A stretch of DNA of 64,000 nucleotides from Pedobacter ureilyticus (GTDB taxonomy: Bacteria; Bacteroidota; Bacteroidia; Sphingobacteriales; Sphingobacteriaceae), in contig NZ_SSHJ01000009.1 in NCBI RefSeq assembly GCF_005925345.1, positions 62,001-126,000 of the forward strand. Direction: 5' to 3'. The position numbers and the translations under genes are program-made. How positions within the stretch are numbered: the first letter of the stretch is position 1; every line of letters begins with the position of its first letter. The notes under the pieces were generated by a model that was given only the letters and a program-made list of their open reading frames with translations, did no database searches and had not been told where the DNA came from. This document shows, piece after piece, positions 44,385-52,598 of this stretch.

Positions 44385-44418
44385 CCTAAGGCACACCTGA
44401 CAGGTAAAGGCACCTTAG
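44385..44418 (-). promoter_or_regulatory. Expression-platform hairpin of the B12 riboswitch
   Basis: Outer stem CTAAGG/CCTTAG and inner stem ACCTG-a-CAGGT downstream of the aptamer. The inner ACCTG repeats part of the B12 box, so the two could compete, a usual switch design. The mechanism (termination or translation) is not certain. Confidence 0.5.
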
Positions 44419-44469
44419 AATATACGTTGATCTGTCCGATAACCTTTTTCGCGAAAGTATCGACCAATT

Positions 44470-44625
44470 CAGTAAAGGCAGGTATCCTGACTTGTAACCG
44501 CATTTACCGGCCTTCCCATCCCGATAGTTATCGGGACAGTGACCATTTGTTGGTAAAGCATTGATGTTACTTACAGTTGCGCGACAGTTCGTGATTTGCA
44601 CACGATTCCCTATTAATTCACCGTT
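44470..44625 (-). ncRNA. Cobalamin (B12) riboswitch
   Basis: On the minus strand the conserved parts appear in the right order: GGTGAATTAATAGGGAA, GTGCAAATC.CGAACTG, CGCAACTGTAA (44571-44581), a hairpin CCCGATA..TATCGGG (44520-44535), GGGAAGGCC (44509-44517) and the B12 box AAGTCAGGATACCTGCC (44477-44493). It lies about 180 nt upstream of mesX. Adenosyl- or methylcobalamin binding is expected to shut the mesX-mesD unit. Confidence 0.92.
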
Positions 44626-44815
44626 AAGTAAAAACTTTTCTGATCGTTGAAATATGTAAAGAACCAGAGTATTTAACTCGTGTCAAAGTTATAAAAACAG
44701 TTATTAAAGCTGTAATATCTTTATAATTTCAACCAAAATTGTTTTAATTAGCAGTTTTGTTAAAATTTTATGCTGTTTGGCATTATCTTTATCCTTTCTA
44801 AAAGTAAATTATGCT

Positions 44816-45277
44816 ATGGAGCAATTGGACGAGATCGATCTGAAGCTATTAAAAATGCTGGCAAATGACTCCAGTCGTACGATCAAGGAACTGGCTGCAC
44901 AGGTCAGCTTGTCGCCTTCACCAGTAGTACAGCGGGTAAAGCGTCTGGAAACCAAGGGTTATATCAAAAAATATATCGCACTATTGGATCCTGAAAAGTT
45001 CAATCAGGGATTTATCGTATTATGTAATATCAAACTTAAGCAACATGACCGTAAGATTGGCCATAGCTTTGTAGAAGATATTTTAAAGATCGATGAGGTG
45101 GTGGAGTGCTATAACATTTCAGGCGATTATGATTTCTTTCTAAAAGTGTTTGCCAAGGACATGAAACATTATCAGGATTTCGTATTTAATAAATTAGGAT
45201 CAGTGGAAAGCATCGGAAGTACGCATAGTACCTTTGTGATGGCCGAGATCAAGAATACAAATAATATCAGTATATAA
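44816..45277 (+). CDS. Lrp/AsnC-family transcriptional regulator
   Basis: 153 residues from ATG 44816; the TTG frame from 44777 is rejected. N-terminal HTH (MEQLDEIDLKLLKMLANDSS, then IKELAAQVSLSPSPVVQRVK) and a C-terminal RAM/AsnC ligand domain with the turn YNISGDYDFFLKVFAKDM. Lrp proteins respond to amino acids; divergent placement beside mesX suggests it senses methionine or a relative (inference). Within the island and of similar higher GC. Confidence 0.9.
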   Translation: MEQLDEIDLKLLKMLANDSSRTIKELAAQVSLSPSPVVQRVKRLETKGYIKKYIALLDPEKFNQGFIVLCNIKLKQHDRKIGHSFVEDILKIDEVVECYNISGDYDFFLKVFAKDMKHYQDFVFNKLGSVESIGSTHSTFVMAEIKNTNNISI

Positions 45278-45495
45278 CAGGAACAGGTTTGCACCTTAAT
45301 CGTTTGCTTATTTGCTGATTAATTTGATAATTAACTGATTATCAAAATAGTTAAACGCTAAAACCAAAGCCTTCAGATTCCAGTTCAGAGGTGTGGGAAA
45401 CGTCAACTTTTTCCTGTTCAGGCTAACCAAATTATTTGCTTAGTCCATAGGTTTTGGTTCTGATCCTTAAATAGTTTTAAAACTGGTTTAACCAT

Positions 45496-45533
45496 AAAAA
45501 AAGCTCCCCATTTTCATGAGAAGCTTTGTGGGC
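45496..45533 (-). terminator. Island boundary repeat, right copy (terminator-type)
   Basis: 35 of 38 bases match 39916-39953. On the minus strand GCCCAGCTGGGCCCAC precedes it (45530-45545), which resembles the T-arm/acceptor end of a tRNA, but no complete tRNA can be folded. The remaining 300 bp to 45851 show no gene. Confidence 0.65.
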
Positions 45534-45851
45534 CCAGCTGGGCATTTCTCGAAGTATTTTCTATCTGATTTGGAATTAATGGCTGGTTTGGCAAAAAATA
45601 TAACTTAAAATTTTTAGAATCTAATTGATTAGTTATAAATTAATTGAAATGCATATTTACAATAGTATGCATAAACACAAACTGTTGCTGCTCACCTCTT
45701 ACTAAAAACTTAAAGTGTGATATAACAGAAAAAGAAGACATTATGCAATTGACTATTTAATGCCAATTCAAGCCGAAAAAGAAATGATAAAAAATAGTAC
45801 TGAAACTACTTAAAATACCTCTGCTTTAATATTACAATTCCACTAGGTTAA

Positions 45852-47258
45852 TTACCAATTATCAGTTCTAAAAGACGAAACAGGCACGCCTTCTGTGCTG
45901 TATAACTCGCCGACACACCAGTCTTTAAAAGCATACCTTACAGCAACAGGCTTTTTAACTTTATCGCTAACCAACACAACTTTGTCTCCTTTTAAAACAG
46001 CAACTGCTGGATGAAATTTTTGATCTGTTCCTGCCACTTCAAATTGTGTAATGGATTTATTGTGGGTGGTAAGTCCAAGTGGGACGTGGTTAAAACTGAG
46101 TAAAACTGTATCGTTTTTAACCAACATATTTTTATATGTTGGACTAGATTTAGGAAAACCCTTTTGTTGATAAGTATTTGACAATGCTAAATAAGCTAAA
46201 CGCTTTCCCGCAAGTGTTTTATCAGCTGGATGGATATTTCGTTCTTCACCCCCATCTATTAAAATTGCAACTCCAGCATTTTTTAAAGTATCAGTCAACT
46301 TCAGCTGTGCTTCTCTTAATAAAGGGACTTTAAAAGATTCCCTTTCGGCATATTTCATTGGCGCTAACTGCGATAAATAAAATGGCCAATCGCCTATTTT
46401 CCATTTGCTTCGCCAAGAGGTTACCATTGCATGCTGTAACATTAAATAATCTTCATAATTGTGTCGATTTTGTTCACCTTGATACCAAATTACCCCTGCC
46501 ATTGAGTAACCGATTAAAGGCGAAACCATCCCATCAAACAGATTTCCAGGAGTTTGATGAACAGCTTTAGAAATTGCGGGATTGCTCGACAAACGACCTT
46601 TCAAAATATCGCCTACTAATGTTCTATCCATCCATGCCTCAATAGGCGAACCGCCCCAAGTTACTTGAATTATCCCAACCGGAACCCCCAATTGTTTACG
46701 TAAATAACTCGCAAACTGATAACCAACAGCGCTAAATGAACTTACAGATGCAGCATTAGCCAATTGCCAACTGCCTTTCACATCTGTTTCTGGTTTTGTA
46801 GCATATTTTTTCTCTACATGAAATAAACGCAGCGCTGGATCTGTAGATTCCATGATGATGTCTAGTGAATTGGTTACGGGCAAACTATGATACCCTTGCA
46901 TCGGCATATCCATATTAGATTGCCCGGAGCAAATCCAAACCTCACCAATTAAAACATCATTAATGATAATTTTATTTTTTTGGCAAATTGTAATTTGAAA
47001 AGGTCCCCCGGCGCTAGGAGTATTTGTTGTTACAGCCCAATTGCCATTATCATCTGGCTGTGCTATATAAGTTTGATTGTTCCATGAAGTATGAACTTTT
47101 ACTTTTTTTTTACCAATAGCAGTGCCCCAAATTTTAACATTAGTTTTTTGTTGAAGCACTATATGATCTGCAAAAAAAGCGGGCAATTTTACTTGTGCCT
47201 GTAAACTTTGACTAATTCCAAAAATTGCCAGAAAAAATATGTACAAAAGGTTTTTCAT
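45852..47258 (-). CDS. Sialate O-acetylesterase-like SGNH esterase
   Basis: 468 residues. A signal peptide (MKNLLYIFFLAIFGISQSLQA) is followed by the SASE/SGNH core: WICSGQSNMDMPM with predicted nucleophile S114, GVIWYQGEQNRHNYEDY, QVTWGGSPIEAW, and DGGEERNIHPADK supplying the catalytic Asp/His. It removes acetyl groups from sialic acids or plant polysaccharides. Its ATG shares one A with the stop of the symporter (TAATG), so they are coupled. Part of the accessory end of the polysaccharide region. Confidence 0.9.
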   Translation of the reverse strand: MKNLLYIFFLAIFGISQSLQAQVKLPAFFADHIVLQQKTNVKIWGTAIGKKKVKVHTSWNNQTYIAQPDDNGNWAVTTNTPSAGGPFQITICQKNKIIINDVLIGEVWICSGQSNMDMPMQGYHSLPVTNSLDIIMESTDPALRLFHVEKKYATKPETDVKGSWQLANAASVSSFSAVGYQFASYLRKQLGVPVGIIQVTWGGSPIEAWMDRTLVGDILKGRLSSNPAISKAVHQTPGNLFDGMVSPLIGYSMAGVIWYQGEQNRHNYEDYLMLQHAMVTSWRSKWKIGDWPFYLSQLAPMKYAERESFKVPLLREAQLKLTDTLKNAGVAILIDGGEERNIHPADKTLAGKRLAYLALSNTYQQKGFPKSSPTYKNMLVKNDTVLLSFNHVPLGLTTHNKSITQFEVAGTDQKFHPAVAVLKGDKVVLVSDKVKKPVAVRYAFKDWCVGELYSTEGVPVSSFRTDNW

Positions 47259-48943
47259 TAGAATTGAATGCGCTTTTTATAAGTTAAAGCACCAATGGCA
47301 ATTGAAACAATTAAAATAGATGTGCCAACCAGCGCAATAGTTGTAGAGAAACTCGGTGCTACTAAACCTAAATAAACAATTCCGGCACCAACTACCGCCA
47401 TAGCAATAGCAATTACGCGAATACCAAATATATTTTGCTTTTCTGCTGCCTGCTGTTCTTCTGGGTCAAACACATCAACTTCTTTACTTAGTGCTAAAGC
47501 ATTTTTCATTTCAATAGCCCTACTAGACACCAAACCTGTCGAGATGTAGCGCAGTTCGAAAATCAACAAGATCAACATCGGTATTCCCATGCCGAGAACG
47601 GTTTCCACCGTCCTAGTCAGCTTTAAGCCTATCAAATCTGGTGCAATAACTTTAAAAAACAGGTTAATGACTAAAGATGCAACTGTAGCGGTAACCACTG
47701 AAAATCCTGTTTGGCGTTTGGAGAACAACGTCCAAATAATTGGCGCAAAAAGTGCACCGCCAGCAATTGAAGCGGTACTTAAAACTACTTCCACAATTCC
47801 ACCGGCGCTAGGTATCCACATGGCCACTAAAATGGTAAGTACGCCAAAAAGCAATGTAAAAAATCTGGCCATCCAAATTACATTTTTTTCTGAAGCTGAT
47901 GGATTGAGCAGATTTTTATAAATATCTTGAGCAAAAACGGTGGCCGCCATATTGATGGTGGTATTGGCTTTGCTCGAAGTTGCAGAAACCATTCCGGCCA
48001 AAACTAAGCCTATTAAACCACCAGGCATTACTTTTTGAATGAGCATCATGTAAGCATCCTCGGTTTGAAGCCCCTGCAAGTTAGGATTAATGACCCGATA
48101 GATCATGGGCGGCAACATCCAAACAACCGGACTAACGAAATATAAAATGGTAAAGATACCTGCAACTTTTTTTGATTCCTTTGGCTTCGCCACACTAGTA
48201 TAACGTTGTACGTACGACCAGTTTCCACCAATGTAAAAAGTTTGGTAAACAATAAAAGCCAACATAAAACCAAGCGTATAATCTTCGTTAAATGGCTCAA
48301 AGAAATGCGTTGGAGCCTTTTGAACCAAGTTTTGAAAGCCGCCAATTTCTGCAAATGAAATTGGAATAACGATTAGTACTGCTGCCGAGAGGATAACAAA
48401 TTGAACCACATCGGTCACCAAAACCGCCCATAGCCCTCCAGCAGCCGTGTAGAGTACAATAATCATCCCGATGATTAAGATACAGGTATTGACCGGTAAA
48501 TCTGTGGCTACATGCACCATTTTGCCTACCGGATAAAGTACAGCAGCGGTAGTGAATAAGCTCAGCAACAAAGTCATGTAGGTATAGAACTGTTGTTCCT
48601 TACCTCCAAAACGCTTCCCAATATATTCGGCAGCGGTAGCTACGCCTGTTTTTTTCCATTTTGCTGCAATAAATAAGGCAACAATTAAACCACTAATGGC
48701 CATTGTTAATTGGATGGTATTGGAAACCAAGCCAAATTTATAGGCAATTGAGCCCCAAACGACGAAGGTTCCGGCGGAGAAATAACTAATGAACAGCGAA
48801 AGTCCGTTGATCCACCAAGGTGTTGCGCCACCTGCTTCAAAAAAAGCCTGACCATTCTTGCTTCCTACTCGGGTAAATGTTAAGCCAATGGCAAATATTA
48901 AGAGGGCAAAAACGCCCATTACTATAAAATCTAACTGTACCAT
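47258..48943 (-). CDS. Sodium:solute symporter (SSS family)
   Basis: 561 residues with 13-14 hydrophobic segments. SSS features: GSKNGQAFFEAGGATPWWIN near the N-terminus, TAAGGLWAVLVTDVVQFVI, and AGMVSATSSKANTTINMAAT at the conserved Na+-site helix. Substrate unknown; the neighbours (FAD oxidoreductase, SASE, LacI, glycosidases) point to a sugar or sugar acid. The 2-bp gap to the oxidoreductase and 1-bp overlap with the esterase indicate one transcript. Confidence 0.9.
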   Translation of the reverse strand: MVQLDFIVMGVFALLIFAIGLTFTRVGSKNGQAFFEAGGATPWWINGLSLFISYFSAGTFVVWGSIAYKFGLVSNTIQLTMAISGLIVALFIAAKWKKTGVATAAEYIGKRFGGKEQQFYTYMTLLLSLFTTAAVLYPVGKMVHVATDLPVNTCILIIGMIIVLYTAAGGLWAVLVTDVVQFVILSAAVLIVIPISFAEIGGFQNLVQKAPTHFFEPFNEDYTLGFMLAFIVYQTFYIGGNWSYVQRYTSVAKPKESKKVAGIFTILYFVSPVVWMLPPMIYRVINPNLQGLQTEDAYMMLIQKVMPGGLIGLVLAGMVSATSSKANTTINMAATVFAQDIYKNLLNPSASEKNVIWMARFFTLLFGVLTILVAMWIPSAGGIVEVVLSTASIAGGALFAPIIWTLFSKRQTGFSVVTATVASLVINLFFKVIAPDLIGLKLTRTVETVLGMGIPMLILLIFELRYISTGLVSSRAIEMKNALALSKEVDVFDPEEQQAAEKQNIFGIRVIAIAMAVVGAGIVYLGLVAPSFSTTIALVGTSILIVSIAIGALTYKKRIQF

Positions 48944-48945
48944 GG

Positions 48946-51234
48946 CTATAGCTTAATTTCGGAATAACAACGTACCGCAAATATAGCTGCTGGCACCAAT
49001 TCAGAAGGATGTTCTACTTCAATAATTAGCTTTTTTGTGTAAATTGGTTCATCTAGGATGATACGCTGATGGGTTTGAAAATTATCTTTTTTGGCAAGTA
49101 CAATCTTACCCGACTGATCTTTAACCACATATTTTCTTACACAAAAAGGCATAACGGTTTCCGGATGTCCCATAAGTACAGACTCCATCGGGTGGTCAAA
49201 ATCTGCATCAAACCACAAATCTATTTGTTTAATTGTCTTCGCTTCATCCCATTCGAAAATTAAACTTGGCGAAGCATCGGTAGGATCTGCCACCCAAGCA
49301 TTCGGTTGACGAACAGGCCTATCAATTCCGTTGGTAAGGTTTGATTTATCGAAAACTGGTTGAGGTTTAGCTAAGGAAATCGCTAGATTTTGGCCCTTTG
49401 GCCTACGTTGTGGGCACCAGAACTCAAACTCATCTACGCCTGCATCTGCCGGAGGCATTTGCTTTCCAAAATTAGAAACTGCTTTATTTATTGAGTTGAA
49501 TACCGACAAAATTCCGGTAACACGTTTTTCTGTAAAACCGAGTTGGATAGCCTCATTTGCCTCAAAAACTACAAAAACATAACTCGAATCTAGTAAATTC
49601 ACACCAAAATCAAGGTTGATATTTTGTTCCCCCGCTTGAATTTCAATTTCCCTACTGGCTAAAGTTAGGTCTGGTGTAAAACCTCCTGCCCTTTTACTAA
49701 TTCTTAACGATGCTTTGAAGGTGGTCGGTTTGGTTGCATTTACCGCAACATTAAATACCGGTACTTCTCCTTTAAGTATGGGAAAAAGCTGTGCAGATGG
49801 AGTTGTTAGAGTTTTCCAAAAATCAACGCGGTCAAATCCTTTGAAATGTAAGGTGCTGGAAACGGTAATTTCGCTTTGGGGAATTAAATCTAAAGGATCG
49901 TTAATGGGTACACCTGGAATGTACTGCCCATTTAAAGATAGTTTTTGTTGTAGTTGTTGGATGTGTCCGTTAGCAAGCACTTCCCTTGGATGCAAACTTT
50001 CACTTTTACAAAGAACCGCAGCCATGCCTATTGATTGACCTATATAAGCGCAAGTTGCCATTACACGAGTTGCCCCGAAGGCTACGTGGCTTACACTGAT
50101 GATACGACCAGCGATAAATAAATTACTGATATTCTTGCTGTATAAGGTACGATATGGAATTTCGAAAATGCCTTTTCCATGCCATTGGTTACAGCCTGGA
50201 CGCTCGCTATACACCCCATCTGCAGGGTGCAAATCTATGGACCAGCCACCAAAAGCAACCGCATCTTCGTGATGGCGTTGTTGAACCAAATCTTTTTGAG
50301 TTAAGATATAATCGCCCTCAAAGCGCCTGCTCTCACGCTTGCCAGGAATAGTTCCAACCCATTCCAACGTTAAATTTTCAGCTTCAGGGAAATCTCCAGA
50401 ATTTTTGATGTGGTTCCAAATGCCGTAAACCACTTTCCAAAGTTCCCATTTAATTTTTTCGGTATCGTGAACCGTGTCTAATCTCCCGCCGTATTCTACC
50501 CACCAAAGCTTACAACCAAAATCATTAGCGTTAAATTGCTTAAAGCGAGGTATTTCCGTAATATCACTTAAAGAAAAGTTGGGCGGAGTAAACTTCACCG
50601 GGCGACCAGTATCTTTACTGTAGAAGTAAAGCGAGTGCCCTAACAATTCTCCATATTCGGCAGTTGGCGCCATGCCTTCATCAAACTCTTCTTTACTTTC
50701 GGCGCCCATTCTAAAAGCAGCACCAGCCAGAAAACCGACAATACCGTCGCCTGTGGCATCGCAAAACAAGGGCGCTTGCAGCTGATACAAAGTGGAATTT
50801 TGGCTGCAAAAAGCAGTGATCGATTTGATTTGATCCGCTTCTTTACCCACCTCAAAAACAGCCGTGTTTAAAAGCAATTGAATATTTTTTTCCTGAGTTA
50901 CTTTATCCAACAAGATCATGTCCAAAATCAGTGGATTTCCCTCCGGATTTTTGTAAGTATTTTCAACTAAAATTTCATCAATCACACCACCTTCCCTTGC
51001 CCATCGATTATTATTTCCCATGTGCGATGTCGCACCCAAGATCCACAGCCTAACCTCGCTTGATGAATTACCACCCAAAACGGGTCTATCTTGTACCAAA
51101 AGCACTTTTATACCTTGTCTGGCAGCTGTAATTGCAGCACACACACCCGAAAGTCCGCCGCCTGCAACCACTAAATCTGCCGTTAAATTGATTTTATTTA
51201 AATCTCGTTTCGCCGAAGCCTGCTCTTTTTTCAT
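48946..51234 (-). CDS. FAD-dependent oxidoreductase (FAD_oxidored family)
   Basis: 762 residues. N-terminal dinucleotide-binding GGGLSG at 25-30 (ADLVVAGGGLSGVCAAITAA), RPVLGGNSSSEVRLWI, DATGDGIVGFLAGA, and GRIISVSHVAFGATRVMATC, the pattern of the FAD_oxidored group found in saccharide loci. The C-terminal ~250 residues form beta-sandwich-like regions. No secretion signal, so likely cytoplasmic. Substrate not known; oxidation of a sugar or uronate is an inference. Confidence 0.87.
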   Translation of the reverse strand: MKKEQASAKRDLNKINLTADLVVAGGGLSGVCAAITAARQGIKVLLVQDRPVLGGNSSSEVRLWILGATSHMGNNNRWAREGGVIDEILVENTYKNPEGNPLILDMILLDKVTQEKNIQLLLNTAVFEVGKEADQIKSITAFCSQNSTLYQLQAPLFCDATGDGIVGFLAGAAFRMGAESKEEFDEGMAPTAEYGELLGHSLYFYSKDTGRPVKFTPPNFSLSDITEIPRFKQFNANDFGCKLWWVEYGGRLDTVHDTEKIKWELWKVVYGIWNHIKNSGDFPEAENLTLEWVGTIPGKRESRRFEGDYILTQKDLVQQRHHEDAVAFGGWSIDLHPADGVYSERPGCNQWHGKGIFEIPYRTLYSKNISNLFIAGRIISVSHVAFGATRVMATCAYIGQSIGMAAVLCKSESLHPREVLANGHIQQLQQKLSLNGQYIPGVPINDPLDLIPQSEITVSSTLHFKGFDRVDFWKTLTTPSAQLFPILKGEVPVFNVAVNATKPTTFKASLRISKRAGGFTPDLTLASREIEIQAGEQNINLDFGVNLLDSSYVFVVFEANEAIQLGFTEKRVTGILSVFNSINKAVSNFGKQMPPADAGVDEFEFWCPQRRPKGQNLAISLAKPQPVFDKSNLTNGIDRPVRQPNAWVADPTDASPSLIFEWDEAKTIKQIDLWFDADFDHPMESVLMGHPETVMPFCVRKYVVKDQSGKIVLAKKDNFQTHQRIILDEPIYTKKLIIEVEHPSELVPAAIFAVRCYSEIKL

Positions 51235-51315
51235 TAAAGTTTATGGCAATAGTTATCAGCTCGAAGATATTTTTTATTATTTAGAGATAGGTGCTTGGGA
51301 AAACTGAAAAAACAA

Positions 51316-51346
51316 TGGGAACGCTCCCGAAATTTGGGAACGTTCC
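51316..51346 (-). promoter_or_regulatory. LacI-type dyads or lacI terminator
   Basis: GGGAACGTTCCC (51335-51346) is a perfect palindrome with the central CG typical of LacI-family operators; GGGAACGCTCCC (51316-51327) is a one-change copy 19 bp away. Together they also form a 12-bp hairpin followed on the minus strand by ATTGTTTTTT, so the site may act as terminator for lacI as well. It lies between lacI and the oxidoreductase unit. Confidence 0.55.
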
Positions 51347-51365
51347 CTATTAAAACAGGAAGAAA

Positions 51366-52400
51366 TTATTCCTCCTGCGTTTGCTTTACCGTGGAATTAC
51401 GAACAATCAACTCGGTATCAAGGGTACGAATTAAGGGCTTCCACTCAGAGCTGTCTTTATCCATTAAACCGAGCAATAGTTCCATGGCGGTTTTACCGAT
51501 TTCTTTTACCGGCTGAGCCACAGTGGTTAAGCTCGGCTCTATAAAGTTCGAACCGTAATTATCGCTAAAACCCACTACTGCGATATCTTCGGGAATGCGT
51601 TTGCCAGCTTGCTTAATCACTTGGATGGCCTCAATTGCTGTGGGGTCATTTACGGCGAATATCGCATCTGGCGGACTGGTCATTCCCAACAAATGCTTCA
51701 TGTACATTTTAACCTTAGTGAGGTTCAAATCGTACTCTATAATTAGCTCTTCATCTATGGGGATGTTATTTTTGATCAATGCATCGCGATAACCACTCAT
51801 GCGCTTACGACTTACCACCAGTTGGGCAGGCCCTGCTAAATGTGCAATTCTGCGTTTGCCGATGGAAATGAGATGTTCAACGGCTTGGAAAGCGGCATCG
51901 TAATCATTTACCACTACTTTAGGCACCATCATTTCTTCGCACACCCGGTTAAAGAACACCACCGGGATTTTCCGTCTGACAAAGGCCTTCCAATGATCAT
52001 AATTTAGTGTTTCCTTAGTTAAGGATACCATTACACCATCTACCCTATTGGCCAGCATTACCTTTGAATTGGCTACTTCAGTTTCATAACTTTCGTTGCA
52101 TTGCGACACGATGACACTATACCCCTGCCTAGCTGCTTCCTCTTGGGCACCAACCACCACTTGAGGAAAAAAAGAAGTGAAGAAATCTGGCAGCACAATA
52201 CCAATGGTTTTAGTTTTATTGGTAATTAAACTAATAGACAACATGTTGCGTTGGTAATCAAGTTTTTCGGCAAGCTCTAGTACTTTTGCCCTAGTTTCGG
52301 GCTTTACATTGGGGTGGCCTGTAAGTGCCCTAGATACCGTAGATTTTGACATGTTCAGCTCATTAGCAATATCTACAATGGTTACTTGATTACTCTTCAT
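51366..52400 (-). CDS. LacI-family transcriptional regulator
   Basis: 344 residues. The HTH at about 6-26 (VTIVDIANELNMSKSTVSRA) includes the hinge-region LTGHPNVKPETRAKVLELAE, followed by a periplasmic-binding-protein-like sensor (IGIVLPDFFTSFFPQVVVGA, then AVNDPTAIEAIQVIKQAGKR). It is in the same orientation as the oxidoreductase-symporter-esterase unit and the SusC/D genes, so local control is likely. Effector unknown. Confidence 0.93.
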   Translation of the reverse strand: MKSNQVTIVDIANELNMSKSTVSRALTGHPNVKPETRAKVLELAEKLDYQRNMLSISLITNKTKTIGIVLPDFFTSFFPQVVVGAQEEAARQGYSVIVSQCNESYETEVANSKVMLANRVDGVMVSLTKETLNYDHWKAFVRRKIPVVFFNRVCEEMMVPKVVVNDYDAAFQAVEHLISIGKRRIAHLAGPAQLVVSRKRMSGYRDALIKNNIPIDEELIIEYDLNLTKVKMYMKHLLGMTSPPDAIFAVNDPTAIEAIQVIKQAGKRIPEDIAVVGFSDNYGSNFIEPSLTTVAQPVKEIGKTAMELLLGLMDKDSSEWKPLIRTLDTELIVRNSTVKQTQEE

Positions 52401-52547
52401 ACGTTTGGTTCGCGGTAAACCTACAAATTACGAAATTTGAGTGGAATTTGCAATGGAAATCGTTAAAATTAAAGCTGAGTTGAGGTATTTAATCGCAACT
52501 TATTTGCCTAAATATCAGATTTCTACCGCTGTACTTTTCAAAAAGCA

Positions 52548-52573
52548 AAAGGCAACGCATTTGCGCTGCCTTT
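52548..52573 (-). terminator. Terminator of the SusC/SusD unit
   Basis: AAAGGCAACGC and GCGCTGCCTTT pair around a short loop; the minus strand continues TTGCTTTTTG. Confidence 0.7.
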
Positions 52574-52598
52574 GCACCTTTTATAACTAAACCAAATC

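Noticed and set aside
44386..44601. 71-codon minus-strand frame upstream of mesX
   Set aside because: It covers the cobalamin riboswitch; conserved RNA structure explains the sequence.
45530..45610. tRNA gene at the right end of the island (minus strand)
   Set aside because: Only a T-arm/acceptor-like GCCCAGCTGGGCCCAC is present; no D-arm or anticodon arm could be found in the adjoining bases.
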